Positions 1 through 6,085 of a stretch of DNA of 6,189 bases are shown one piece after another. This DNA comes from Desulfobacula sp. (GTDB lineage Bacteria; Desulfobacterota; Desulfobacteria; Desulfobacterales; Desulfobacteraceae), in contig JAQICW010000044.1 in NCBI GenBank assembly GCA_027858355.1, positions 1 to 6,189 on the forward strand, given 5' to 3'. Under the pieces are notes generated by a model. It did no database searches, was not told the origin of the DNA, and saw nothing but the letters and a program-made list of their open reading frames with translations. Positions within the stretch are counted from its first letter, which is position 1, and each line of letters begins with the position of its first letter. A program made the translations under genes and the position numbers.

Positions 1-51
1 GGGTGCAAGTTCATAGCCAAATGATTCTATAAATACTTTAGAATATCTCAT
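1..51 (-). CDS. Partial N-terminus of a probable 3-oxoacyl-ACP synthase III / OleA-like condensing enzyme
   Basis: The gene starts at ATG 51-49 and continues past the left edge, so only 17 residues are visible: MRYSKVFIESFGYELAP. Its ATG overlaps the TGA of the upstream PKS gene (ATGA, 4-nt overlap), and a GGAG Shine-Dalgarno (minus strand, 61-58) sits 6 nt ahead of the ATG, inside the PKS coding sequence. The start is therefore well supported even though so little is seen. The pattern of a short hydrophilic start, a beta strand (VFIESFGYEL) and then a Pro resembles, from memory, the first strand of FabH/OleA-type thiolase-fold enzymes, where a VTS-type motif normally follows; that part lies outside the window. 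FabH-type enzymes condense acyl-CoA with malonyl-ACP, while OleA condenses two acyl-CoAs head to head. The overlap suggests translational coupling with the PKS and a role in the same lipid pathway. The gene is real with high likelihood; the family call is tentative. Confidence 0.5.
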   Translation of the reverse strand, partial: MRYSKVFIESFGYELAP

Positions 52-3000
52 TTTTGTCTCCAGAAAGAGTCCAACTCGTTTTTTGTCAGACCCACAAGTT
101 TCATTCCCATATTTTTGTACAGGACAATTCTCAAATCATCGGAAAACATGTGGGCATCTGCTATTACATAGGGTTCAGGGCTATACCCCATCTCTTTTAT
201 TTCTATTTCATACCTGGCTTTTTTTGTGTCAGGTGTCACAGGCCCCCGGCATTTTAAATCACTCTCATTGTCTGGAACAACATCATAAAACACATCATCC
301 CGATCACTTACCCAGCCCATTCTCTGGGTAAAAATCCTCAGGGCATGGGCACAGCATTCATACATCAGAGTGCCTGGCATAACCCTGTCATCAATAAAAT
401 GACAGGTCAAAAACCAGTCATCCGGATGAATATCTGCCTGGGCAATAATGGAACCAAGACCAAACCTTCCGCCTGTGGGATCAAACTCAAGAACCCTGTC
501 AATGAGATGCATCCTCTTGCCGGGAAGTTTCAGGTGTTTTCCAAGCTGTATATGTTTAAAATTTTTCCCAAAGGCAAGACCAAGATCTCCCTGTCTCAGA
601 GCCTCAATCTTTTCATCGGAAAAGCTTTCCTTTTTAACCGGAACCAGGGGAGAAAATTTATCCTTGAATTTTATTGGGGATTTTATTGGGGATTTTATTT
701 GTTTTAATTCTTCAGTCTTGAGAATAATACCACCTGAATCCTCAACCTCTTGTTCTGTAAAAAAACCTGCACACCCATCCCGCATGGAAATCAGCAATTG
801 GTCGTTTATATACCCCTTATAATGGAAAAAAAACAGGTATACATCGCCCTGCTTTAAAAAACGATCAATTTCAATGTGATACTCAATGGTTTCAAAAGGT
901 TGGGGCAATGTCCTGTGAAAAGTGACCCTTGCATCCAGAAGCCTGTACTTTCTTTTACCCTTGATCCTGTGGTCAATGCCCAGCCAGGCGCATAAAAAAA
1001 GATCTGCCTGGCCTGCTTCAATGGAAATGGAAACAGGTGCCTTGCCGCCGTCCAGATACCAGGCATCCTCTTTAACATCATGCTGGGTAATGATTTTACC
1101 TGATGTCAGGGACAGCATTTCGCCCTGAATATCCATGATCCTGTCCACCAGCATCAAGGGTTCATCCGGAAGTCTTACCCTGACAGGATAGGTGTCGATA
1201 ATCTCAAATTCTTTTCCAAGCACATGGGAGGCCTTCCCCCTGGCATACTCAAGACAGTGTTCCCTGTCCAGAAAAGGAGACCTGACAGGAGCTACAGATT
1301 TTAATTTCCGGACCATAGCAGGGTCGTCGTCCCCTCCCCTATCTGATGTTGTCTGCCCATCAAAGTTTTGTACCACGTTGCCTGCAAGCCAGGTCAGGGC
1401 TTGAAACTGCTTTTCAAAAACCTGCATGTTTTCTTTTGAAAACTCAAGAAATTTTTCATGGGCATTGGATGTGGCAAGGCTGCCCTTGGCAATCAGACCC
1501 GGATCGAGGATAGTGTTATCTTGTTGGATTTTATTATTAAAAACCCCATGGGTTTTCTTTATAGCCTCTTTCTCAGTGGCAGGTGTTTGTTCTTCTATAT
1601 CAGAAAATTCGATTTCATTAGCAATAAGGTCCTGGATTTTCATGAGTGTTTCTTCTGAAATCTGTCGTGGATTTGTTTTTAGAATAAAATCTTTTTTTGA
1701 CCGGGCTTTAGGAACAGAGGAATTATCTTTTTTTTCAAAAAAAGAGAGGTCTATATTGCTTTTCCCATCCTCTCTGTTTTCCTCAAGGATCACATGGGAA
1801 CAAGCACCATCCATGGTGATGGATGCAACACAGGCTTTTCTGACAGATTGTGGGTCCTTTTTGTTCCAATGGACAGGTATATCAGTGAAACAAAACCGTT
1901 CTTTATCCAGTTTTTCAAACCCCAAAGTTTTTATTTTATTTGAGGGTATCTGTTTATAATTGAGGCAAAGTGCTGTTTTGATAATAGAAAATAAGGCAGA
2001 TGCACCCCTGGTATTTCCGATGACAGAAGATGTTGCTGTGACATGGCAGGGGGAAATACCTGGATCTTTTAAAAAAAGCGCATTTAACACCTTGATCTGT
2101 GTTGCATCTTCTTCCATTATCCCTGTAAAACTTCCTTCATAAAGACCAACTTCACTTAACAATGTTTTTGAATCTTTAAGGGCATTTGTAAGGGACTGGT
2201 TGTACAGGGTCTGTAGCATAGTTGAATCATACCCTGTTTCACCGGGGATAGCACCACTGCTTGAACCTGCCACACCAGTAATGACACCATAAATCTGGTC
2301 ATTGTCTTTAAGGGCCTGATCCAGCCGTTTTAAAACAATGGCGCAAGCCCCTTCTGAAGGCAGGATTGCATCAGTATGGGGTTTGGCCATATCATTAAGG
2401 GCAAACTGCCGGATATCCCCTGCAAGGTCAACACAGCCGCAGATAAAAACATCTGTTTCGCCACGGCTTAAAGAATGAACAGCGGTTTCAATGGCCTTGA
2501 TCCCGGAAGAAGCCCCTGCAGACAGGGTAAAACATGGGCCCCCCAGTTTAAATTCCCTTGCCACACGGGATGCCACAATCCCGCCAAGGGCACCCAGAGT
2601 CCGGTTAAAGGTTAAAGGCAAAGATAGCGTATTTTTCAGTTTCTCATCAAGATGATTGATTTTCCATCGAAGATGAAAATCTGTTGCTCCATAATCAAAT
2701 TCAATCCCGATTGCACCACCGATATGATGCCTCAAAGGTTCATCTGCTAAAGGTCTTGGATTGATCTTTGCGTCTTCCAGCGCCCCTTTAACAGCTTTAA
2801 GAAGAAAAATATGCTGGGGCAGAATATCTTCCATTTGATTGGGAGGAATATGGAATTCACCAAGGGCAAAGGACAGATCATCCAGGTAAAATCCGGTTTT
2901 TTCGTTACAACCCTGGGATTTTTTTCTTCTCCATCTTAATCCCGGGTATTCTGGCTTTAACCATGCTTTGTCAAATACAAGCTCCTTAAACCGGGATAAG

Positions 3001-4475
3001 GAGGAACAATCCTTTGCAATGGTTTCCATACCCACGATGGCACAGGGAACTTTTTTTAACATCTCTTTTGTATCTATAAACGATTGTTTTGAATTTTTTA
3101 CGATTACACGACTTGAGCTGGATTTAAATTCTTCAATCAGAATATGGGCATTAATTCCACCAAAACCAAAAGCGCTGATCCCAGCCTTTCTTGTTGAATT
3201 AATAGATTCAGGGTCCCAGTCCTCAACCCTGGTTTGAACCTTGATATGAGTTTCATTTAAAATGCTTTTGGAGGAAGGTGCTGAATAATTCAATGATGGC
3301 GGCAAAAAGCCCTCGTTCATTGAAAGAATAGTTTTTATAAATCCTGCTGCACCTGCTGCCGTTAAAAGATGGCCAGTCATTGATTTGACAGATCCAATGG
3401 AAAGACTTTTATCCGGGCAGTCAAATGCGCCAAGAAGTGCCTGTATGCTAGATAGTTCCACCTGATCCCCCACAGGGGTGCCTGATCCATGACATTCCAT
3501 GTACTGGATGTCCAAAGGAGACCAGGATGCCTGTTCATAAGCCTGGATCATGGCTCGAACCTGGCCTTCGGAGGCCGGCCCCACAAGGGTTCCTTCAATA
3601 TCATTGGAAACCCCGGCACCTGTAATAACAGCATGGATTTTATCACCGCAGGCAATAGCGTCTTCAAGTCTTTTCAACACAACAATGCCCGTTCCTTCTC
3701 CCACAACAAGTCCATCGGCATTTTTATCAAAGGGAGAACATCTGCCCGTGGGAGACAAGGCCTGAAGCTGTGTAAATCCGATCTGGGTATAAAGTGAATC
3801 CGGTCTTGAAACCCCGCCGGCCACCATGATGTCTGCCTTTTTTAAATGAAGATGTTCACAGGCAAGCTTGATGGAATATAAAGATGAGGCACAGGCAGCA
3901 TCAAGGGTAAAGCATCCGCCCTGCAAACCCATGGCCCTTGCAAAAATTGCGGCAGGAAGCGACACTACCCCGCTACTTGAAAAATCTTTTGGAACAAGTC
4001 CTTTATATTCTTTGTTGCCACTATAATCTTTGTTGCCATTGCAAATAATCTGCCAGGAAATTTGAGAAGAGGTTTCAGTAGGAAGAGCAATGGCCGCTAT
4101 TATCACACCGGTTCGTTTATTATCTTCATTTGTATTGGAACATTGTAAAAGAGCATCCCTTCCTGCATGAAGAACAAGTTGATGCAATGGATCAAGACTT
4201 GATAAAAGGTCTTTATCCACAAGAAAACCCGTTGGATCAAAATGAAAATTTTCAATAAGGCCGGCTTTATTTGAGACAGCTTTATCAGGAAGGGTCTGAT
4301 GGGAGATAAAATCATTGACAGGCCCTATCCATCGATGATCCGGAACTGTGATAATTGATTCTCTTTTATGGATAATATTGTCAAGAAATTGCCTGGTATC
4401 CAGGGCCTGGGGAAATACTCCGGCCATACCGACAATAGCTATTTTACATAGCTTCTTTATTGCACGAGTTTTCAT
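48..4475 (-). CDS. PfaC-like iterative PKS / PUFA-synthase subunit: KS - chain-length factor - two FabA-type hotdogs
   Basis: Multidomain condensing and dehydrating subunit of an iterative PKS of the PUFA-synthase type, cytosolic, 1475 aa. Residues ~10-450 are a complete ketosynthase: nucleophile Cys195 in DAACASS, His329 in ECHGSGTPVGD, His369 in GSVKSMTGH, and the closing GFGGINAHILIEE motif. Residues ~476-900 form a second KS fold with all three catalytic positions lost (CFTLSAGASS at 648-657 has no Cys; Ser782 and Asn821 replace the two His), as in chain-length factors. Residues ~905-1085 are a charged linker with a helix near 1005-1036. Residues ~1090-1245 and ~1300-1475 are FabA-like hotdogs; the second has CHF (His1359) and Glu1373 spaced like FabA His70/Asp84, whereas the first has no His in the matching stretch. 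No AT, ACP, KR or ER motif is present, so partner subunits are required. PfaC proteins are usually nearer 2000 aa. The ATG at 4475 is the only usable start after the in-frame stop at 4545, but it has no clear Shine-Dalgarno. Confidence 0.9.
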   Translation of the reverse strand: MKTRAIKKLCKIAIVGMAGVFPQALDTRQFLDNIIHKRESIITVPDHRWIGPVNDFISHQTLPDKAVSNKAGLIENFHFDPTGFLVDKDLLSSLDPLHQLVLHAGRDALLQCSNTNEDNKRTGVIIAAIALPTETSSQISWQIICNGNKDYSGNKEYKGLVPKDFSSSGVVSLPAAIFARAMGLQGGCFTLDAACASSLYSIKLACEHLHLKKADIMVAGGVSRPDSLYTQIGFTQLQALSPTGRCSPFDKNADGLVVGEGTGIVVLKRLEDAIACGDKIHAVITGAGVSNDIEGTLVGPASEGQVRAMIQAYEQASWSPLDIQYMECHGSGTPVGDQVELSSIQALLGAFDCPDKSLSIGSVKSMTGHLLTAAGAAGFIKTILSMNEGFLPPSLNYSAPSSKSILNETHIKVQTRVEDWDPESINSTRKAGISAFGFGGINAHILIEEFKSSSSRVIVKNSKQSFIDTKEMLKKVPCAIVGMETIAKDCSSLSRFKELVFDKAWLKPEYPGLRWRRKKSQGCNEKTGFYLDDLSFALGEFHIPPNQMEDILPQHIFLLKAVKGALEDAKINPRPLADEPLRHHIGGAIGIEFDYGATDFHLRWKINHLDEKLKNTLSLPLTFNRTLGALGGIVASRVAREFKLGGPCFTLSAGASSGIKAIETAVHSLSRGETDVFICGCVDLAGDIRQFALNDMAKPHTDAILPSEGACAIVLKRLDQALKDNDQIYGVITGVAGSSSGAIPGETGYDSTMLQTLYNQSLTNALKDSKTLLSEVGLYEGSFTGIMEEDATQIKVLNALFLKDPGISPCHVTATSSVIGNTRGASALFSIIKTALCLNYKQIPSNKIKTLGFEKLDKERFCFTDIPVHWNKKDPQSVRKACVASITMDGACSHVILEENREDGKSNIDLSFFEKKDNSSVPKARSKKDFILKTNPRQISEETLMKIQDLIANEIEFSDIEEQTPATEKEAIKKTHGVFNNKIQQDNTILDPGLIAKGSLATSNAHEKFLEFSKENMQVFEKQFQALTWLAGNVVQNFDGQTTSDRGGDDDPAMVRKLKSVAPVRSPFLDREHCLEYARGKASHVLGKEFEIIDTYPVRVRLPDEPLMLVDRIMDIQGEMLSLTSGKIITQHDVKEDAWYLDGGKAPVSISIEAGQADLFLCAWLGIDHRIKGKRKYRLLDARVTFHRTLPQPFETIEYHIEIDRFLKQGDVYLFFFHYKGYINDQLLISMRDGCAGFFTEQEVEDSGGIILKTEELKQIKSPIKSPIKFKDKFSPLVPVKKESFSDEKIEALRQGDLGLAFGKNFKHIQLGKHLKLPGKRMHLIDRVLEFDPTGGRFGLGSIIAQADIHPDDWFLTCHFIDDRVMPGTLMYECCAHALRIFTQRMGWVSDRDDVFYDVVPDNESDLKCRGPVTPDTKKARYEIEIKEMGYSPEPYVIADAHMFSDDLRIVLYKNMGMKLVGLTKNELDSFWRQK
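58..61 (-). promoter_or_regulatory. Shine-Dalgarno GGAG for the gene that runs off the left edge
   Basis: On the minus strand GGAG lies 6 nt upstream of ATG 51-49, within the last codons of the PKS gene. With the ATGA stop/start overlap it fixes the start of the downstream gene and suggests translational coupling. Confidence 0.7.
668..699 (-). repeat. In-frame 12-bp tandem duplication in the PKS linker (KSPI-KSPI)
   Basis: On the plus strand ATTTTATTGGGG occurs twice in tandem (668-679 and 680-691), followed by a partial third copy (692-699). On the coding strand it encodes KSPI twice (residues 1261-1268) and then a third IK. It lies in the lysine-rich linker between the two hotdog domains, where length changes should be tolerated. 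Confidence 0.9.
4004..4039 (-). repeat. In-frame 18-bp imperfect tandem duplication inside the ketosynthase (GNKDYS / GNKEYK)
   Basis: Units 4004-4021 and 4022-4039 match at 16 of 18 bases. They encode two six-residue units, GNKDYS (147-152) and GNKEYK (153-158), about 40 residues ahead of nucleophile Cys195. The reading frame is kept. The two mismatches suggest that this copy is older than the perfect duplications elsewhere in the window. Confidence 0.85.
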
Positions 4476-4516
4476 AGGGCTGTAATAAGGTAGAACCCGG
4501 ACAATTTCAAGCAGGC

Positions 4517-4538
4517 TGTGTAAAATTTGTGTAAAATG
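4517..4538. repeat. 11-bp tandem repeat in the rhomboid-PKS gap
   Basis: TGTGTAAAATT (4517-4527) is followed directly by TGTGTAAAATG (4528-4538), identical in 10 of 11 bases. It fills about a third of the 69-nt space between the rhomboid stop and the PKS start. No hairpin with a T-tract is seen here, so the gap does not look like a terminator, which agrees with co-transcription of the two genes. A role as a regulator-binding direct repeat is possible but unsupported. Confidence 0.75.
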
Positions 4539-4544
4539 TCTGTT

Positions 4545-5282
4545 TCAGGAATAAATAAGGAAAAAACCCTGTACAACAGATTTAAGCAAAAGCCAGGAAG
4601 TTATTACAGCAAAGAAAATGGCTAATGCTTTATCAAGAGTATTTCCCATTCTTTTTTCATTATATCCCAATATCCAGCCAAAAAAGATACCGCCAAGCAA
4701 TCCGCCCCCATGCCCCCAATTATTAATATTGGGTATGAGAAAACCAATAATGGCAAGAGTGACAACCCAGCCTATTGTCTGTTTGTACACAAGTTGACCC
4801 CATTGCCCGCCCCTTGATTTACCGAAAAAAAGAGCTGCTCCGATCAGTCCGCAAAGGCCTGATGAAGCACCTATGGTCAAATATACATTTCCAAAATAGG
4901 ATAACAGGAATACTGCAATGCCTGACAGCGTATAAATGGAAAACATTCGAGACGGCCCAAATTCCTTCATCACTAAAGGAGCAAGAGTTTTTAAGGCCAT
5001 CATATTGAACAGAATATGGAGAAGTCCTCCATGAAGCCAGTTTGCCGTAATAAGAGACCACCATGCTTCAAATTTAACAATGGGAAGCCTGCCAGATGCG
5101 CCAAGAAAATTTAATACATCCATGGATGGAGTAAAAGCATAAAACGGATTAAAAGACAGGATCATGTTTCTGCCGCTGTAGATCAGGCTGATGAGAAACA
5201 TGATAACATTGGTATAAATCATTGCATTCATGACAAAGGAAGGTGTAAAAAATGCAGAGTATTTTTTATAATGTGTCATCAT
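4545..5282 (-). CDS. Rhomboid-family intramembrane serine protease
   Basis: An integral-membrane serine protease of 245 aa, a usual length for a compact bacterial rhomboid; such enzymes cleave transmembrane segments of client proteins within the bilayer. The whole catalytic set is visible: His84 and His89-xxx-Asn93 (oxyanion region, matching E. coli GlpG His145, His150 and Asn154), the nucleophile Ser140 in GASSG, and the base His191 in HGGGLLGG, which fits the HxxGxxxG motif. Hydrophobic segments at about 20-36, 72-96, 113-131, 136-154, 166-184, 192-207 and 217-243 suggest a 6+1 topology. There is no cytosolic or zinc-finger domain. The substrate cannot be read from the sequence. The first ATG (5282) is followed at once by a second ATG. 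Neither has a good Shine-Dalgarno, but a strong promoter ends only a few bases upstream, so the mRNA may be leaderless. The PKS gene follows 69 nt downstream on the same strand and in the same frame. Confidence 0.92.
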   Translation of the reverse strand: MMTHYKKYSAFFTPSFVMNAMIYTNVIMFLISLIYSGRNMILSFNPFYAFTPSMDVLNFLGASGRLPIVKFEAWWSLITANWLHGGLLHILFNMMALKTLAPLVMKEFGPSRMFSIYTLSGIAVFLLSYFGNVYLTIGASSGLCGLIGAALFFGKSRGGQWGQLVYKQTIGWVVTLAIIGFLIPNINNWGHGGGLLGGIFFGWILGYNEKRMGNTLDKALAIFFAVITSWLLLKSVVQGFFLIYS

Positions 5283-5290
5283 TGTCCGGC

Positions 5291-5319
5291 GTTATAAGGT
5301 TTGTCCCTGTTAAAGTCAA
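5291..5319 (-). promoter_or_regulatory. Sigma70-type promoter for the rhomboid-PKS unit
   Basis: Read on the minus strand: -35 TTGACT (5319-5314), a 17-nt spacer and -10 TATAAC (5296-5291), close to consensus at ideal spacing. Transcription would start near 5285-5284, within a few bases of the rhomboid ATG at 5282, giving a leaderless or nearly leaderless message. That fits the absence of a Shine-Dalgarno. The -35 lies within one unit of a 17-bp tandem repeat. Confidence 0.6.
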
Positions 5320-5342
5320 TCTGGGGTTAAAGTCAATCTGGG
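5309..5342. repeat. Perfect 17-bp tandem duplication in the divergent promoter region
   Basis: GTTAAAGTCAATCTGGG occurs twice without a gap (5309-5325 and 5326-5342), with no mismatch. Each copy carries the minus-strand hexamer TTGACT. The proximal copy supplies the predicted -35 of the rhomboid promoter; the distal one has no equally good -10 at proper spacing (only TTAACA at 5313-5308). The perfect identity suggests a recent duplication. Confidence 0.92.
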
Positions 5343-5361
5343 CATTTCCAAAAATTATTAC

Positions 5362-5389
5362 TTGAAAATAACCAGTAGTATAGTAAAAT
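5362..5389 (+). promoter_or_regulatory. Predicted sigma70-type promoter for the LysE-family gene
   Basis: -35 TTGAAA (5362-5367), a 16-nt spacer and -10 TAAAAT (5384-5389). A start near 5396 gives a leader of about 30 nt containing the weak Shine-Dalgarno AGGG (5416-5419), 7 nt before ATG 5427. The -10 overlaps the left arm of an 11-bp inverted repeat. Confidence 0.5.
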
Positions 5390-5416
5390 CAACTTTTAAA
5401 ATTTAATTTTACTATA
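5379..5416. promoter_or_regulatory. Perfect 11-bp inverted repeat over the LysE promoter, possible operator
   Basis: TATAGTAAAAT (5379-5389) and its exact reverse complement ATTTTACTATA (5406-5416) are separated by 16 nt. The left arm covers the predicted -10 and the right arm ends at the Shine-Dalgarno. If transcription starts near 5396, only the right arm is in the RNA, so this would act as DNA, for instance as a dimeric-regulator site, rather than as a leader hairpin. The AT-rich base composition makes chance pairing more likely than it would be in GC-rich DNA. Confidence 0.4.
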
Positions 5417-5426
5417 GGGTATTTAT

Positions 5427-6041
5427 ATGAGTCTGCTTTCCATTTTCAGTCTGGCCATTGCCATGTTTATCCTTGCAGCAACTCCGGGTCCCGGAGTATT
5501 TGCAACAATTTCACGATCCCTTGCTTCAGGATTTGTCCCGTCCCTGGCTGTGATTGCCGGAATTGTGACGGGTGATATTATTTTTCTTTTGTTTGCCATC
5601 ATGGGGCTGTCGGTCATTGCCCAGGCCATGGGTAATTTTTTTGTAGTAATCAAAATCATTGGCGCGGCTTACCTGATTTTTCTCGGGATTAAAATATGGA
5701 GATCAAAACCTGTTCTGGTTCAAGATGTAAAAAAACAAAAAATCTAAAACTATGGGAATTATTTAAGTGGCCTTTTTATTACCTTGGCAAACCCAAAAGT
5801 CATCCTGTTTTATTGCGGTTTCCTCCCCACTTTCATGGATTTGTCTTCCCTTGGCCCGATTGATATCTGTATTGTTGCCATCACTATCTCTATTGTTTTA
5901 TCAAGTGTTATGATTTTTTATGCCTTTCTTGCCAATCAGGCAAGAGTATTTTTTTCCAGCCCGCATTCTGTCAAGCGACTGAACAGGACTGCGGGCGGGG
6001 TCATGATTGCTACTGGTATTGCCATAGCAGCAAAATCATAA
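5427..6041 (+). pseudogene. LysE/RhtB-family amino-acid exporter gene with an in-frame premature TAA
   Basis: LysE/RhtB inner-membrane exporters move amino acids or related metabolites out of the cell by proton exchange. Read in a single frame from ATG 5427 to TAA 6041 the gene has 205 codons including the final stop, a normal family length, but codon 107 (5745-5747) is TAA. Before it come the hallmark TPGPGVFATISRSLASGF near residue 19 and GAAYLIFLGIKIW near 79-91, with three hydrophobic segments. After it the same frame continues NYGNYLSGLFITLANPK (108-124, conserved NPK) and then VILFYCGFLPTF and two further hydrophobic segments. No frameshift is needed, so a single substitution explains the break. 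Nothing else has decayed, so it is a recent mutation, a sequencing error, or a readthrough case. A TTG at 5784 opens the distal half but has no Shine-Dalgarno. The substrate cannot be told from the sequence. Confidence 0.85.
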
Positions 6042-6073
6042 TTTTATCTTTCTATCATAATTTTATCTTTCTA
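6036..6073. repeat. Perfect 19-bp tandem duplication across the LysE stop codon
   Basis: TCATAATTTTATCTTTCTA occurs at 6036-6054 and again at 6055-6073 with no mismatch. The first copy contains the last Ser codon and TAA stop of the exporter gene; the second lies wholly in the gap before the next gene's Shine-Dalgarno. Without the extra copy the intergenic gap would be 25 nt instead of 44. Confidence 0.92.
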
Positions 6074-6078
6074 AAGGA
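6074..6078 (+). promoter_or_regulatory. Shine-Dalgarno AAGGA for the gene at the right edge
   Basis: AAGGA lies 7 nt before ATG 6086, an ideal spacing, and supports that start for a gene of which only 34 complete codons are visible. Confidence 0.7.
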
Positions 6079-6085
6079 AAAACCT

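Noticed and set aside
345..822. Two overlapping plus-strand open frames of about 120 codons opposite the hotdog domains
   Set aside because: Antisense to conserved FabA-like motifs. The repeated FIGDFIGDF or FYWGFYWGF strings only mirror the 12-bp tandem repeat of the real gene.
1426..1959. 177-codon plus-strand open frame opposite the PKS gene
   Set aside because: It lies wholly antisense to the CLF-linker part of a strongly supported gene. Its translation shows no recognisable motif and is rich in Ser/Phe as expected for a shadow frame, with no good ribosome-binding site.
4476..4544. Intrinsic terminator between rhomboid and PKS genes
   Set aside because: The gap contains only an AT-rich direct repeat; there is no GC-rich stem followed by a T-tract on the minus strand.
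5423..5659. 78-codon minus-strand frame opposite the LysE-family gene
   Set aside because: The plus frame carries the conserved family motifs; the antisense product matches nothing I recognise and would sit across the LysE promoter-proximal region.
5728..5783. Frameshift or programmed slippage at the A7 and A6 tracts (5729-5735, 5737-5742) as the cause of the split exporter gene
   Set aside because: Both halves are in the same frame, so no net shift is required. A single slip at these tracts would destroy, not restore, the downstream match.
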